Shown: one piece after another, positions 55,701 to 63,370 of the stretch | Layout of the letters: each line of letters begins with the position of its first letter | Position numbering within the stretch: position 1 is the first letter of the stretch | Assembly: GCF_000403785.1 (NCBI RefSeq) | Contig: NZ_APHJ01000021.1 | Span: forward strand, 62,001 to 126,000 | Origin: Gillisia sp. CAL575 | GTDB taxonomy: Bacteria; Bacteroidota; Bacteroidia; Flavobacteriales; Flavobacteriaceae | DNA: 64,000 bases | Direction of reading: 5' to 3' | Position numbers and translations under genes: made by a program | The notes under the pieces: model-generated | Seen by the model: the letters and a program-made list of their open reading frames with translations, nothing else | The model's database searches: none | What the model was told of the DNA's origin: nothing

Positions 55701-55847
55701 GGAAGAACTACTTAAAGAATCTTTATCACCTAAAAATTCATCGGTAGGGATCTCTTCTGCAAACTCTTTTTGTTGGATCGTCTCAACAATAGAGCTATTT
55801 TCATTTAGCTCTTCAACACTTTTCCAGTATTTCTTGTTTGATGACAT
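52767..55847 (-). CDS. actB: Alternative complex III subunit ActB (molybdopterin-oxidoreductase-like plus ferredoxin domain)
   Basis: A 1026-residue periplasmic subunit with a Tat-type signal (TTRRDFLKYVGFSTAAASLA followed by ACEGP, giving a probable lipid anchor). Residues about 60-720 have the fold of a molybdopterin oxidoreductase but, as in characterised alternative complex III, no molybdenum cofactor is expected. The C-terminal part carries four cluster motifs: CTGCGACVIACHSEN, CQHCNHAPCETVCP, CVGTRYCANNCPYKVR, and CSMCIQK with a distant CSAACDKGA. These would hold three [4Fe-4S] and one [3Fe-4S] cluster in the known complex. Confidence 0.95.
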   Translation of the reverse strand: MSSNKKYWKSVEELNENSSIVETIQQKEFAEEIPTDEFLGDKDSLSSSSTTRRDFLKYVGFSTAAASLAACEGPVIKSIPYLVQPERIVPGIANYYATTIADGFDFSSVLVKTREGRPIKIDNNTLSAGRAGANARVNASVLSLYDSKRVKRPMANGQNVSWEDFDKQVGTALEGVTGEVVLLTQTFASPSTSKLINEFSSKFGNVRHVVYDTVSEDAALTAYQAKYGTRALPNYDFSKVGTVVSVGADFLGDWQGGGYDAAFAKTRLPENGKMSRHIQFESNMSLSGANADKRIPVTPAQQRAVLAALYGYISGASTSGDLPGKLDDAVVKAASQLRKAGSKGVVVSGLPDADAQTLVLEINQALGSQVMDSANPKMTRQGNAAAVTKLVEDMQNGSIGAILIAGVNPAYSLPNSKEFVKALKDIDVSVAFSMKEDETAKLCKFIAATPHYLESWGDVQFTKNNFSLMQPTIRPLFDTRQFQDCLLKWNGSDKSYYEYIKETWSSLGTDAWNTALHDGVFEGASPATAETSASEFVGSTINTSSAVRNLSATSEAKGFQLSLYTKVAMGDGQQANNPWLQEMPDPLTRASWDNYLTMSREDADKLGLINENVANGALDGSYVNITMDGVEVKKVPVLIQPGQAKGSVGLALGYGKKEAIQEEMQVGVNAYPLYKDFSSVQYVNIEKASGVHEFACVQLQNTLMGRGDIIKETTLEVFNTKDKNAYNKTPEVSLNHVETMVTSPEVDLWESFDREVGHHFNLSIDLNSCTGCGACVIACHSENNVPVVGKEEIRKSRDMHWLRIDRYYSSEDSFTEDIEKKEDISGLGESLTQLAEMESPADNPQVVFQPVMCQHCNHAPCETVCPVAATSHGRQGQNQMIYNRCVGTRYCANNCPYKVRRFNWFNYTKNDEFDYHMNNDLGRMVLNPDVTVRSRGVMEKCSMCIQKTQKTILDAKRDGRVIEDGEFHTACSAACDKGAMVFGDVNDKSAKIVNKVEDKRMYHLLESVGTKPNVMYQTKVRNTSEA

Positions 55848-55905
55848 ATATATCTAGATATTACTTCTTAATTAATTACCCAATTACTCAGGCCTGACTT
55901 TTATA

Positions 55906-57243
55906 TTAATAGTGGCATTTACCACATTCCAAACCACCTAACTGAGCAGCAGTCAATTCCTCTACTCCGTATTTTTTAGATAACTCTTCGTGAATCTTTT
56001 CGTAATACTCATTACCAGCCATTTTCACATTAGTTTCTCGGTGACAGTTAATACACCATCCCATAGTTAATGGAGCATCTTGATAGACTACTTCCATTTC
56101 CTGAATTGGACCGTGACATTTCTGACATTCTATTCCTGCAACAGACACGTGTTGTGAGTGATTGAAATATGCGAAATCTGGTAGGTTATGAATTCTAACC
56201 CATTTAACTGGCTTAGTTTCTCCAGTATAAGCCTGATTCGCAGGATCCCAACCAGTTGCTTCATATAATTTCTTGATCTCTTTATCGTAGAATTCTTTTG
56301 AATACTCTTCAGTAGCTGTAGATTCTGCAACTTCACCAATAGATTTGTGACAATTCATACAAACATTTAGAGAAGGAATCCCTGAATGTTTTGAAGTTCT
56401 TGCTGAAGAGTGGCAATATTTACATTCTATCTGGTTATCTCCGGCATGAATTCTATGTGAATAATGAATAGGCTGAATAGGCTGATACCCTTGATCTACC
56501 CCAACCTGCATAAAGAATCCGTAAACCATATATCCACTGGCAAGCAATACAATTATTGCTGTAACCAATACTAAGAATTGATTTTCTACAAAGGATTTAT
56601 ATAATGGTTTTCTTTTTTCTTTAACTGGAAGCTCAACCCCACTTGCTGCAGCAAATTTCCTAAGTGTCTTGTTCACTAAAAACAAAACAAGCAAAAGCAT
56701 TACCAGAACAAATGCCAATATCATTAGAATAACGTTATTCGAAACTCCTCCGCCAGTTGATGAACCAGCTTCTGAACCACCGCCCCCCGCAGCAACAGGA
56801 GCCGTTGGTTTTGGTTGTTCCACATAAGCAAGAATATCTCCAATCTCAACCTGAGTTAATTGTGGAAATGCCGGCATTGCCGTTTTGTTGTACTCCTCAT
56901 AAATAGCAACTGCCTGAGCATCACCAGAGGCGATCATTGCAGCTGAATTTTGAATCCAAGATTCTATCCAAGCTAAAGAATGTCTTTCGCTAACTCCATT
57001 AAGAGCTGGACCGATAGACTTAGAATATGGCTTGTGACATGCAGCACACAAAGAATTGAATAATGATTTACCATTTGCTACATCGCCAGAACTAGATTCT
57101 GCAGCAACGGCTTCTGTAGCCTGCTCATCTCCAATCGCAGCTGGATCTTCTTGAGCAAAGTTAACATTGGTAAATGAAAGTAGAAACACTACTGATAAGA
57201 GTAGTAATCTGGATGTTGAATGGCGGAATTTCACCTTTTTCAT
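55906..57243 (-). CDS. actA: Alternative complex III subunit ActA, multiheme cytochrome c
   Basis: The 445-residue first gene product of the operon has a signal peptide (ending NVNFAQ), an N-terminal monoheme domain with CAACHKPYSKSIGPALNG, a Gly/Ser-rich linker, one membrane helix (about 170-192), then a second helix (about 220-245) and a C-terminal multiheme domain with CKYCH, CMNCH, CQKCH, CINCH and CGKCHY. That gives six CxxCH motifs in total, five in the C-terminal part as in known pentaheme ActA and one in the N-terminal domain. It transfers electrons from ActB to ActE. Confidence 0.93.
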   Translation of the reverse strand: MKKVKFRHSTSRLLLLSVVFLLSFTNVNFAQEDPAAIGDEQATEAVAAESSSGDVANGKSLFNSLCAACHKPYSKSIGPALNGVSERHSLAWIESWIQNSAAMIASGDAQAVAIYEEYNKTAMPAFPQLTQVEIGDILAYVEQPKPTAPVAAGGGGSEAGSSTGGGVSNNVILMILAFVLVMLLLVLFLVNKTLRKFAAASGVELPVKEKRKPLYKSFVENQFLVLVTAIIVLLASGYMVYGFFMQVGVDQGYQPIQPIHYSHRIHAGDNQIECKYCHSSARTSKHSGIPSLNVCMNCHKSIGEVAESTATEEYSKEFYDKEIKKLYEATGWDPANQAYTGETKPVKWVRIHNLPDFAYFNHSQHVSVAGIECQKCHGPIQEMEVVYQDAPLTMGWCINCHRETNVKMAGNEYYEKIHEELSKKYGVEELTAAQLGGLECGKCHY

Positions 57244-57265
57244 ATTGTAAGTTGAATTAACGTCT

Positions 57266-57283
57266 TATGTTTGGCACGATATT
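57266..57283 (+). promoter_or_regulatory. TATGTTTGGCACG element, possible promoter
   Basis: TATGTTTG matches TAnnTTTG and runs into TTGGCACG (57271-57278), a perfect sigma-54 -24 box; the -12 position reads TTTAT, not TTGCA. The element resembles the one after bamA (3054-3075). It points towards the SPOR gene about 195 bases downstream. Confidence 0.3.
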
Positions 57284-57346
57284 TTATAACTATTAATAAT
57301 AAATAATTACTAAAAAATACATGTATCGCACCCCTAAATTCAGGCA

Positions 57347-57354
57347 CAAAAGTA
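57347..57354 (-). promoter_or_regulatory. -7 box of the act-cox operon
   Basis: TACTTTTG on the minus strand, an exact TAnnTTTG match. It would give a leader of about 100 bases before actA (start 57243), longer than at the other genes here. No good -33 box was found at standard spacing. Confidence 0.5.
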
Positions 57355-57477
57355 ACACTTAAAGTCGATTTTAGAAATGTTGCATATATGTTAACACGTA
57401 ATTTATATTAGTTCTAAATAATAAATTCACTCCCCAATCAGTTATTTAATTTTACTTTTACATCAAACCATTTTATA

Positions 57478-57870
57478 ATGAGAATATTAAAAATAAAAGA
57501 TTGTTTTTTTATAGGACTTTTCCTCTTTGGGATGCAACAATTTGCAGTAGGACAAACAGGAAAAGTAAGCATACAACAGGATGCTAATATCCCTAATTTA
57601 CTGGAAATGAAATCGGAAATGACCAAAGACGGAAAATTTGGTGAACGATACAACATTCAGCTGTATTATGGTGACAACAATTCAGCAAGCAACGTGATAA
57701 AGAAATTCAGATCACTTTATTCTGAATGGCCATCACAAATTATTTATGAAACACCTAACTATAAAGTTTGGATCGGGAATTTTAGAAACCGACTGGAAGC
57801 AGATCGTGCACTTATGAAGGTGAAAGGAGATTTTCCTTCCGCATTTATTCCAAAACCTCAGAGAGGTTAA
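57478..57870 (+). CDS. SPOR-domain protein
   Basis: A 130-residue exported protein: signal peptide (residues about 1-23, ending VGQT), then a short N-terminal stretch and a SPOR domain (YNIQLYYGDNNSASNVIKKF, then ETPNYKVWIGNFRNRLEADR and ALMKVKGDFPSAF). SPOR domains bind peptidoglycan with denuded glycan strands, often at the division site. No membrane anchor beyond the signal peptide is visible. It is divergently oriented from actA and followed by an intrinsic terminator. Its exact role in the cell wall cannot be told. Confidence 0.88.
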   Translation: MRILKIKDCFFIGLFLFGMQQFAVGQTGKVSIQQDANIPNLLEMKSEMTKDGKFGERYNIQLYYGDNNSASNVIKKFRSLYSEWPSQIIYETPNYKVWIGNFRNRLEADRALMKVKGDFPSAFIPKPQRG

Positions 57871-57893
57871 TTGTTTTTTGTTTCGCAAAACTC

Positions 57894-57925
57894 AAGTCTC
57901 ATAGAAATATGGGGCTTTTTTTATT
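57894..57925 (+). terminator. Intrinsic terminator after the SPOR gene
   Basis: AAGTCTCATA (57894-57903) pairs over ten bases, including two G-U pairs, with TATGGGGCTT (57908-57917) around a GAAA tetraloop. A run of T residues follows. Confidence 0.85.
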
Positions 57926-57942
57926 GAAGAGATTCTTCCCTT

Positions 57943-58050
57943 CGTTCAGAATGACACTTACATGTTATTAAAATTAGTTTAAAATCCTTCGGCAGTCAGG
58001 ATGACATTTTAAAGGTCTTGTCAGGCTGATCCTCTCGAAGACTCTTAAAA
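57943..58050 (+). repeat. Intergenic repeat, copy 1
   Basis: A unit of about 107 bases: a start like CGTTCAGAATGACACTTACA, then TGTTATTAAAATTAGTTTAA, CCTTCGGCAGTCAGGATGAC and a TGTCAGGCTGATCCT end. It agrees with copy 2 at almost every position. TGACA and TGTCA, together with CAGGAT and ATCCT, can pair into an imperfect hairpin. Confidence 0.9.
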
Positions 58051-58216
58051 AATAACAAGTTCTTTTCGCAAATACTGGAATTAGGATAGCCATGAATTAA
58101 GATCATGTAATGAATTTAGGATGACGTTTTACACATTAGCCTCATTTGCTATTCCGACGAAAGGAGGAATCTTGATTCTTTTTATCACCAAAAATATTCT
58201 TCACTACACTAGGCTA

Positions 58217-58323
58217 CGTTCAAAAATGACACTTTCATGTTATTAAAATTAGTTTAAATCCTTCGGCAGTCAGGATGACATTTTGAAGGTTTTGTCAGGC
58301 TGATCCTGTCGATGCCTCTTAAA
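58217..58323 (+). repeat. Intergenic repeat, copy 2
   Basis: The second direct copy, starting CGTTCAAAAATGACACTTTC. Differences from copy 1 are scattered single bases and a one-base length change. The hairpin-forming bases CAGGAT and ATCCTG are kept and here pair fully. Confidence 0.9.
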
Positions 58324-58381
58324 TCACAAGGAGCCCCTTTGAGAATTTCTTATGTTTGTTTTGAAAGAGTGAGATTAAGAT

Positions 58382-58456
58382 CCTGAAATGAATTTAAAAT
58401 GAAACTTTCATATTTTGCGTTGCTTAAAATCCTTCGACAGGCTCAGGGAGTCATAG
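58382..58456 (+). repeat. Intergenic repeat, partial third copy
   Basis: A diverged, shortened copy: AATGAAACTTTCATATTTTG, then AAAATCCTTCGACAGGCTCA and GGGAGTCAT. The second half matches the inverted-repeat part of the other copies only loosely. Confidence 0.65.
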
Positions 58457-58492
58457 ATTAAACTACAAGAACAAAACAGAAATGTAGAAACA

Positions 58493-58534
58493 AAAAAAAG
58501 GCTGTCTGGATAAAATCCGAACAGCCTTTTTATA
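58493..58534 (-). terminator. Intrinsic terminator after infB
   Basis: AAAAAGGCTGT...GGA and TCC...ACAGCCTTTTT form a stem of about 16 pairs with one mismatch, loop TAAAA. On the minus strand a T run follows, about 20 bases after the infB stop. Confidence 0.85.
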
Positions 58535-58551
58535 TTAATAAGAAATTACTT

Positions 58552-61452
58552 TTACTTCTTCATTTTCTTCTTCACAGCAATCTCTCTATATCCTTCTATT
58601 ATATCGCCTTCTTTAATATCATTATAGTTTTTAATTTGCATACCACAATCATATCCTTTAGCAACTTCTTTCACATCATCTTTAAATCTACGTAAAGCAA
58701 TTAGATCACCTGTGTGAACTACAACTCCATCACGAATCAATCTAACACCTTCATTTCGGTAGATCTTACCAGCTGTAACCATACATCCTGCAATCGTTCC
58801 AATTTTAGATATCTTGAATAACTCTCTAATTTCTGCAGTACCTGTGATCTCTTCTTTCATCTCTGGAGATAACATTCCCTCCATCGCATCTCTAAGATCA
58901 TTGATCGCATCGTAGATAATAGAATATGTTCTGATATCAATTTCTTCCTTATCTGCTATTTGTCTTGCATTTCCTGCAGGACGAACATTAAATCCGATGA
59001 TAACCGCATCTGAAGCCGAAGCTAATAACACATCACTCTCTGTAATTGGACCAACTCCTTTATGTATAATATTAACCTGAATCTCTTCAGTAGATAATTT
59101 CTGGAAACTATCTGTTAATGCTTCTACAGAACCATCCACATCACCTTTCAAGATAATATTGATCTCTTTAAATTCACCTAAAGCAATACGTCTTCCAATT
59201 TCATCTAACGTAATATGACGTTGAGTACGAACGGACTGCTCTCTTTGTAGCTGAGTACGTTTTGCAGCGATATCTTTAGCTTCACGCTCATCGAGCATTA
59301 CTCTAAACTTATCACCCGCTTGTGGAGCTCCATCTAATCCTAAGATTGAAACTGGAGTAGAAGGTGTAGCAATTTCTACATCTTTACCACGCTCATCCTG
59401 CATTGCCTTGATCTTACCACTATGGCGACCAGCCAATACATAATCTCCTACTTTTAAAGAACCATCTTGAACCAAGATAGTAGACACATATCCTCTTCCT
59501 TTATCTAAGAAAGCCTCTACAACTGTACCTCTAGCAGGTTTGTCTGGATTCGCAGTTAATTCTAAGATCTCTGCTTCCAACAATACCTTTTCAAGTAATT
59601 CTTTAACACCATCTCCTGTTTTAGCAGAAATATCGTGAGATTGAATTTTTCCTCCCCAGTCTTCTACAAGAAGATTCATTTGAGCTAATTGCTCTTTTAT
59701 CTTTTCTGGATTCGCCGCTGGCAAATCAGATTTATTTATTGCAAAAACAATAGGAACTCCCGCTGCCTGAGCATGAGAAATCGCTTCTTTTGTTTGAGGC
59801 ATCACATCATCATCTGCTGCAATTACAATAATTGCAATATCTGTAACTTGTGCACCCCTAGCACGCATCGCGGTAAAGGCCTCGTGACCTGGAGTATCCA
59901 AAAATGCCATTTTTTGACCTCCACTTAATTCTACTCCGTATGCACCAATATGTTGTGTAATTCCACCGCTTTCACCGGCAATTACATTTTCTTCACGTAT
60001 ATAATCCAATAAAGATGTCTTACCGTGATCTACGTGCCCCATCACCGTAACAATTGGTGCTCTAGGTTTAAGATCTTCCGGATTATCTTTTTCTTCTTCT
60101 GCTGCTTCTTCAATATCTGCGGAAACAAACTCCACTTCATAATCAAATTCACTCGCAACAATAGACAAGGTCTCAGCATCCAATCGCTGATTCATCGTTA
60201 CCATCATTCCAAGAGACATACATGCTGAGATAATTTTTGTTACTGGCACATCCATCATCGTAGCAACTTCACTTACAGTAACAAATTCAGTTACCTTTAG
60301 GATCTTGTTATCTAATTCTTGTTGTGCAGCATCATCTTCTGTACGTTGACGGTGTTGATCACGCTTACCTCTTCTATATTTAGCTCCTTTTCCTTTGCTA
60401 GATTTCCCCTGAAGCTTCTCTAAGGTTTCCCTTACTTGTTTTTGTACTTCTTCTTCGCTAGGTTCTTCCTTAACAATAGCAGGCCTTGCTGGTCTTTTAC
60501 CTCCAGGCCCTCCTCCAGCACGCGACTTGCTGAATGTTCCAGCAGGTGCTGCCGTTCCGGGCTTAACATCTTTACTTATTCTACGACGACGTTTTTTATT
60601 CTTGTCATCTGTAGCTTTTTTATCATCCTTCTTTTTAACTGGTTTCTTGAACTTAGAAAGATCAATTTTTTGTCCAGTAAAGTTGGGACCATTTAATTTG
60701 GTGTAATTCGTCTTAAGAGTAGCAGATTCAGGATCCTTCTCAGCTCCCTCTTCTCCTTCAACTTTAGCAGCCGCAGGTTCTCCACCAATCTTACCAGAGG
60801 CAACTTTCTCTTCGGTCTTTTCGGTTTCAACTTTTGGAGCTTCTGTCTTTGGAGTTTCTACTTTAGGTGCTTCCTTAGATTCTTTTACTACTTCCTTTTC
60901 CTCAGATTTAGCTTCAGTTTTAGGAGTTTCTACAACAGGTTTTTCAGTTTCAACAGCTTTAGGCTTTTCAGCTTCCTCTTTTACAGGAGCTTCTTGAGCT
61001 TTTTCTGCCTTTGGAGCTTCAACCTCGGGAACTTTAGCCTCAGTTTTTTCAACTTCAGGCTTTTTCTCTTCAGCTTTCTTATCTGTTCCAGGTTTTTTAT
61101 CCAAGTCGATCTTACCAACTTGCTTAGGTCCTTCTAATTTAGCTCTAGCACTTACAACTTCTTGCTTCTTAACTTCATCCTTCCTTTTGTCGTCAAGCTC
61201 TTTCTCACGAGCTAAACGCAATTCCTCCTTCTCCTTGCGCTTTTCTTCCCCAACTTCTTTGGACTGTACCTTTTTACTCTTATCTGTCTGAAATTGATCA
61301 GCTAAGACTTGATAGATACCCTCAGAAATTTTGGTGGTAGGACGTGCCTCTATTTCGTGTCCTTTGGAATTCAAAAATTCCACAGCACGATCTAGCGAAA
61401 TATTGAATTCACGTAGTACCTTGTTTAATCGCATTGTTTTTGCTTCAGCCAT
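58552..61452 (-). CDS. infB: Translation initiation factor IF-2
   Basis: The GTPase that brings fMet-tRNA to the ribosome. The 966-residue protein has an N-terminal IF2N domain ([20 protein letters not shown]), then a very long low-complexity region (about 60-330) made of Lys, Glu, Ala, Pro and Val with repeats such as [20 protein letters not shown], a second IF2N-type domain ([20 protein letters not shown]) and the G domain ([26 protein letters not shown]), and the C-terminal domains. The long charged spacer is common in Bacteroidota IF-2. It ends the rimP-nusA-infB operon. Confidence 0.96.
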   Translation of the reverse strand: MAEAKTMRLNKVLREFNISLDRAVEFLNSKGHEIEARPTTKISEGIYQVLADQFQTDKSKKVQSKEVGEEKRKEKEELRLAREKELDDKRKDEVKKQEVVSARAKLEGPKQVGKIDLDKKPGTDKKAEEKKPEVEKTEAKVPEVEAPKAEKAQEAPVKEEAEKPKAVETEKPVVETPKTEAKSEEKEVVKESKEAPKVETPKTEAPKVETEKTEEKVASGKIGGEPAAAKVEGEEGAEKDPESATLKTNYTKLNGPNFTGQKIDLSKFKKPVKKKDDKKATDDKNKKRRRRISKDVKPGTAAPAGTFSKSRAGGGPGGKRPARPAIVKEEPSEEEVQKQVRETLEKLQGKSSKGKGAKYRRGKRDQHRQRTEDDAAQQELDNKILKVTEFVTVSEVATMMDVPVTKIISACMSLGMMVTMNQRLDAETLSIVASEFDYEVEFVSADIEEAAEEEKDNPEDLKPRAPIVTVMGHVDHGKTSLLDYIREENVIAGESGGITQHIGAYGVELSGGQKMAFLDTPGHEAFTAMRARGAQVTDIAIIVIAADDDVMPQTKEAISHAQAAGVPIVFAINKSDLPAANPEKIKEQLAQMNLLVEDWGGKIQSHDISAKTGDGVKELLEKVLLEAEILELTANPDKPARGTVVEAFLDKGRGYVSTILVQDGSLKVGDYVLAGRHSGKIKAMQDERGKDVEIATPSTPVSILGLDGAPQAGDKFRVMLDEREAKDIAAKRTQLQREQSVRTQRHITLDEIGRRIALGEFKEINIILKGDVDGSVEALTDSFQKLSTEEIQVNIIHKGVGPITESDVLLASASDAVIIGFNVRPAGNARQIADKEEIDIRTYSIIYDAINDLRDAMEGMLSPEMKEEITGTAEIRELFKISKIGTIAGCMVTAGKIYRNEGVRLIRDGVVVHTGDLIALRRFKDDVKEVAKGYDCGMQIKNYNDIKEGDIIEGYREIAVKKKMKK

Positions 61453-61510
61453 AAATTGCCTCTAATTTAACCTCTTATTTTATTATTATCAATTTAAAAA
61501 AAATTGATAT

Positions 61511-62740
61511 TTATTCAAATTCATTTCTTAACACCTGAATCACTTGGAGTACAGTCTCTTCTTCAAGATCTGTTCTTCTAACAAGATCATTCACATCTTG
61601 TTCCAAAATACTCTTTGCAGTATCTAAACCAATTTTCGCAAATTCCGCGATCACCCAGTCTTCAATCTCATCAGAGAATTCTGTAAGCTCTACATCTTCT
61701 TCGCCACCGTCTCTAAACACATCAATCTCATAGCCAGTAAGCTGACCCGCAAGCCTAATGTTGTGACCTCCACGACCAATAGCTTTAGAAACTTCCTCTG
61801 GTTTAAGTATAACTTCTGCACGTTTTGTCTCTTCATCTAATTTGATAGAAACAATTTTTGCAGGACTTAAAGCCCTAGTGATAAATAGTTGATCGTTACT
61901 GGTGTAATTAATAACGTCTATATTTTCATTGCCCAATTCACGCACAATACTGTGGATTCTTGAACCTTTCATCCCCACACATGCTCCAACAGGATCTATT
62001 CTGTCATCATAAGAATCTACCGCTACCTTAGCTTTTTCACCTGGAATACGGACCACTTTTTTAACTGTGATCAATCCATCAAAAACTTCAGGGATTTCCT
62101 GTTCAAATAATTTCTCAAGGAAAACAGGAGCAGTACGCGACATAATAATCTGCGGCTTACTACCTTTTAATTCAACACTTTCAATAATTCCTCTTACGTT
62201 TTCTCCTTTTCTGAAGAAATCTGAAGGGATTTGTCGATCTTTAGGAAGTATGATCTCGTTTCCTTCATCATCTAACAATATGATTGCTCTATGACGAATA
62301 TGGTGAACTTCTGCAGTATAAATCTCTCCTTCAAGTTCCTTAAACTGCTTGTAAATATTTGTATTATCATGCTCATGAATCTTAGCAATCAAATTTTGAC
62401 GTAACGCCAAAATAGATCTTCTTCCAAGATCCATTAGTTTAACTTCTTCAGAAACATCTTCACCAACTTCAAAATCTGGTTCAATTTTTCTTGCTTGCGC
62501 TAGTGATATTTCCTGATTTGGATCTTCAACTTCTCCATCTGCAACCACAATACGGTTTCTCCAAATCTCTAAATCCCCTTTATCAGGATTTACAATGATA
62601 TCAAAGTTATCATCTTCACCATATTTTTTCTTTAAAGCACTTCTGAAAACATCTTCCAAAATTGCCATTAAAGTTACTCGATCTATCAGCTTATCGTCTT
62701 TAAATTCTGAAAAAGACTCTATTAAAGCGATATTTTCCAT
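61511..62740 (-). CDS. nusA: Transcription termination/antitermination factor NusA
   Basis: NusA binds RNA polymerase and the transcript. The 409-residue protein has the N-terminal RNAP-binding domain (about 1-125), an S1 domain (about 130-205) and KH domains (GACVGMKGSRIHSIVREL, IGRGGHNIRLAGQLTG). It lacks the long acidic repeats at the C terminus of Escherichia coli NusA, as is normal in Bacteroidota. The gene is 12 bases after rimP. In E. coli NusA controls its own operon; a terminator-like hairpin before rimP here makes such a loop plausible. Confidence 0.95.
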   Translation of the reverse strand: MENIALIESFSEFKDDKLIDRVTLMAILEDVFRSALKKKYGEDDNFDIIVNPDKGDLEIWRNRIVVADGEVEDPNQEISLAQARKIEPDFEVGEDVSEEVKLMDLGRRSILALRQNLIAKIHEHDNTNIYKQFKELEGEIYTAEVHHIRHRAIILLDDEGNEIILPKDRQIPSDFFRKGENVRGIIESVELKGSKPQIIMSRTAPVFLEKLFEQEIPEVFDGLITVKKVVRIPGEKAKVAVDSYDDRIDPVGACVGMKGSRIHSIVRELGNENIDVINYTSNDQLFITRALSPAKIVSIKLDEETKRAEVILKPEEVSKAIGRGGHNIRLAGQLTGYEIDVFRDGGEEDVELTEFSDEIEDWVIAEFAKIGLDTAKSILEQDVNDLVRRTDLEEETVLQVIQVLRNEFE

Positions 62741-62752
62741 ATCAAATTATTA

Positions 62753-63214
62753 TTAAAATGTTATCACAACTTTAGCTTCCAAAACATCTTGAAATGCTAT
62801 CGTAGCTTCTTTATCTACGGTCACTTTTCCTTTACCAACAGGCTTAGGCTCTCTTGCCTGCCATGTTATGGTAATTCCATCTTCTGAAACCTGCTGTAAT
62901 TTCCCTTCAAATTTATTAGAATTTGTTTGGACAGCCAGTGTTCTTCCGATATTTTTTTTATACTGCCTAGGGAATTTTAAAGGTTCAGTAGCTCCTGCAG
63001 AAGCGACTTCTAATGAAAATTCTATTTCATCTTCGTCTAACTCTCCTTCAACTTTTCTACTTACCGCCACACAATCACTTACTGTAACCCCATTATCCCC
63101 ATCAATTATCACAGTTATGTGATTTTGATCGTTGATATTTAAGGCTATTAAAAATAAGGAATTATTTTCGTGAAAGGCTTCTTCCAATAAATTTTCTACT
63201 CTCTCCTGCAACAT
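62753..63214 (-). CDS. rimP: Ribosome maturation factor RimP
   Basis: RimP acts in 30S subunit assembly. The 153-residue protein has the conserved VIIDGDNGVTVSDCVAVSR and EFSLEVASAGATEPLKFPRQ segments of the family and the C-terminal SH3-like domain (GKLQQVSEDGITITWQAREP). It opens the operon with nusA and infB. Its start codon lies only 15 bases downstream of a terminator-like hairpin. Confidence 0.94.
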   Translation of the reverse strand: MLQERVENLLEEAFHENNSLFLIALNINDQNHITVIIDGDNGVTVSDCVAVSRKVEGELDEDEIEFSLEVASAGATEPLKFPRQYKKNIGRTLAVQTNSNKFEGKLQQVSEDGITITWQAREPKPVGKGKVTVDKEATIAFQDVLEAKVVITF

Positions 63215-63220
63215 AATGGT

Positions 63221-63249
63221 TATAAAAAGAGGGGACTTTTCGTCCCCTC
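63221..63249 (-). promoter_or_regulatory. Terminator-like hairpin in the rimP leader
   Basis: On the minus strand GAGGGGAC (from 63249) pairs perfectly with GTCCCCTC (to 63229), loop GAAAA, followed by five T residues. It lies between the likely promoter and the rimP start, so it is in the leader of the operon. It has the form of an attenuator. Confidence 0.6.
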
Positions 63250-63276
63250 GCTGTATTTATTTTCGTTTCAACGCTG

Positions 63277-63284
63277 CAAATATA
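63277..63284 (-). promoter_or_regulatory. -7 box of the rimP-nusA-infB operon
   Basis: TATATTTG on the minus strand, an exact TAnnTTTG match. Transcription would start near 63270, giving a leader of about 55 bases that contains the GC-rich hairpin at 63229-63249. Confidence 0.5.
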
Positions 63285-63370
63285 ATAAAAATAATTGAAG
63301 AATTGAAACAGCTTAGTAAATGAAATATAATTCGTAAATTTAATAAGACAATCATTCTTAAAGCTTTACC

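Larger units (their letters stand above)
57871..58551 (+). other. Non-coding region of about 680 bases with repeats
   Basis: No coding frame was recognised. From 57943 it contains two near-identical units of about 107 bases, a related third fragment, and spacers that share short pieces (GATCATGTAATGAATTTAGGATGA near 58111 and GATCCTGAAATGAATTTAAAATGA near 58379). It ends at the infB terminator. The composition (CTTCGGCAG, CAGGATGACA) differs from the surrounding DNA. Confidence 0.8.

Noticed and set aside
52767-55847. Molybdenum-dependent reductase
   Set aside because: Gene order actABCDEF and the NrfD partner identify alternative complex III, whose ActB has no molybdenum cofactor.
57943-58456. 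CRISPR array
   Set aside because: Only two to three long imperfect units with unequal spacing and no cas genes.
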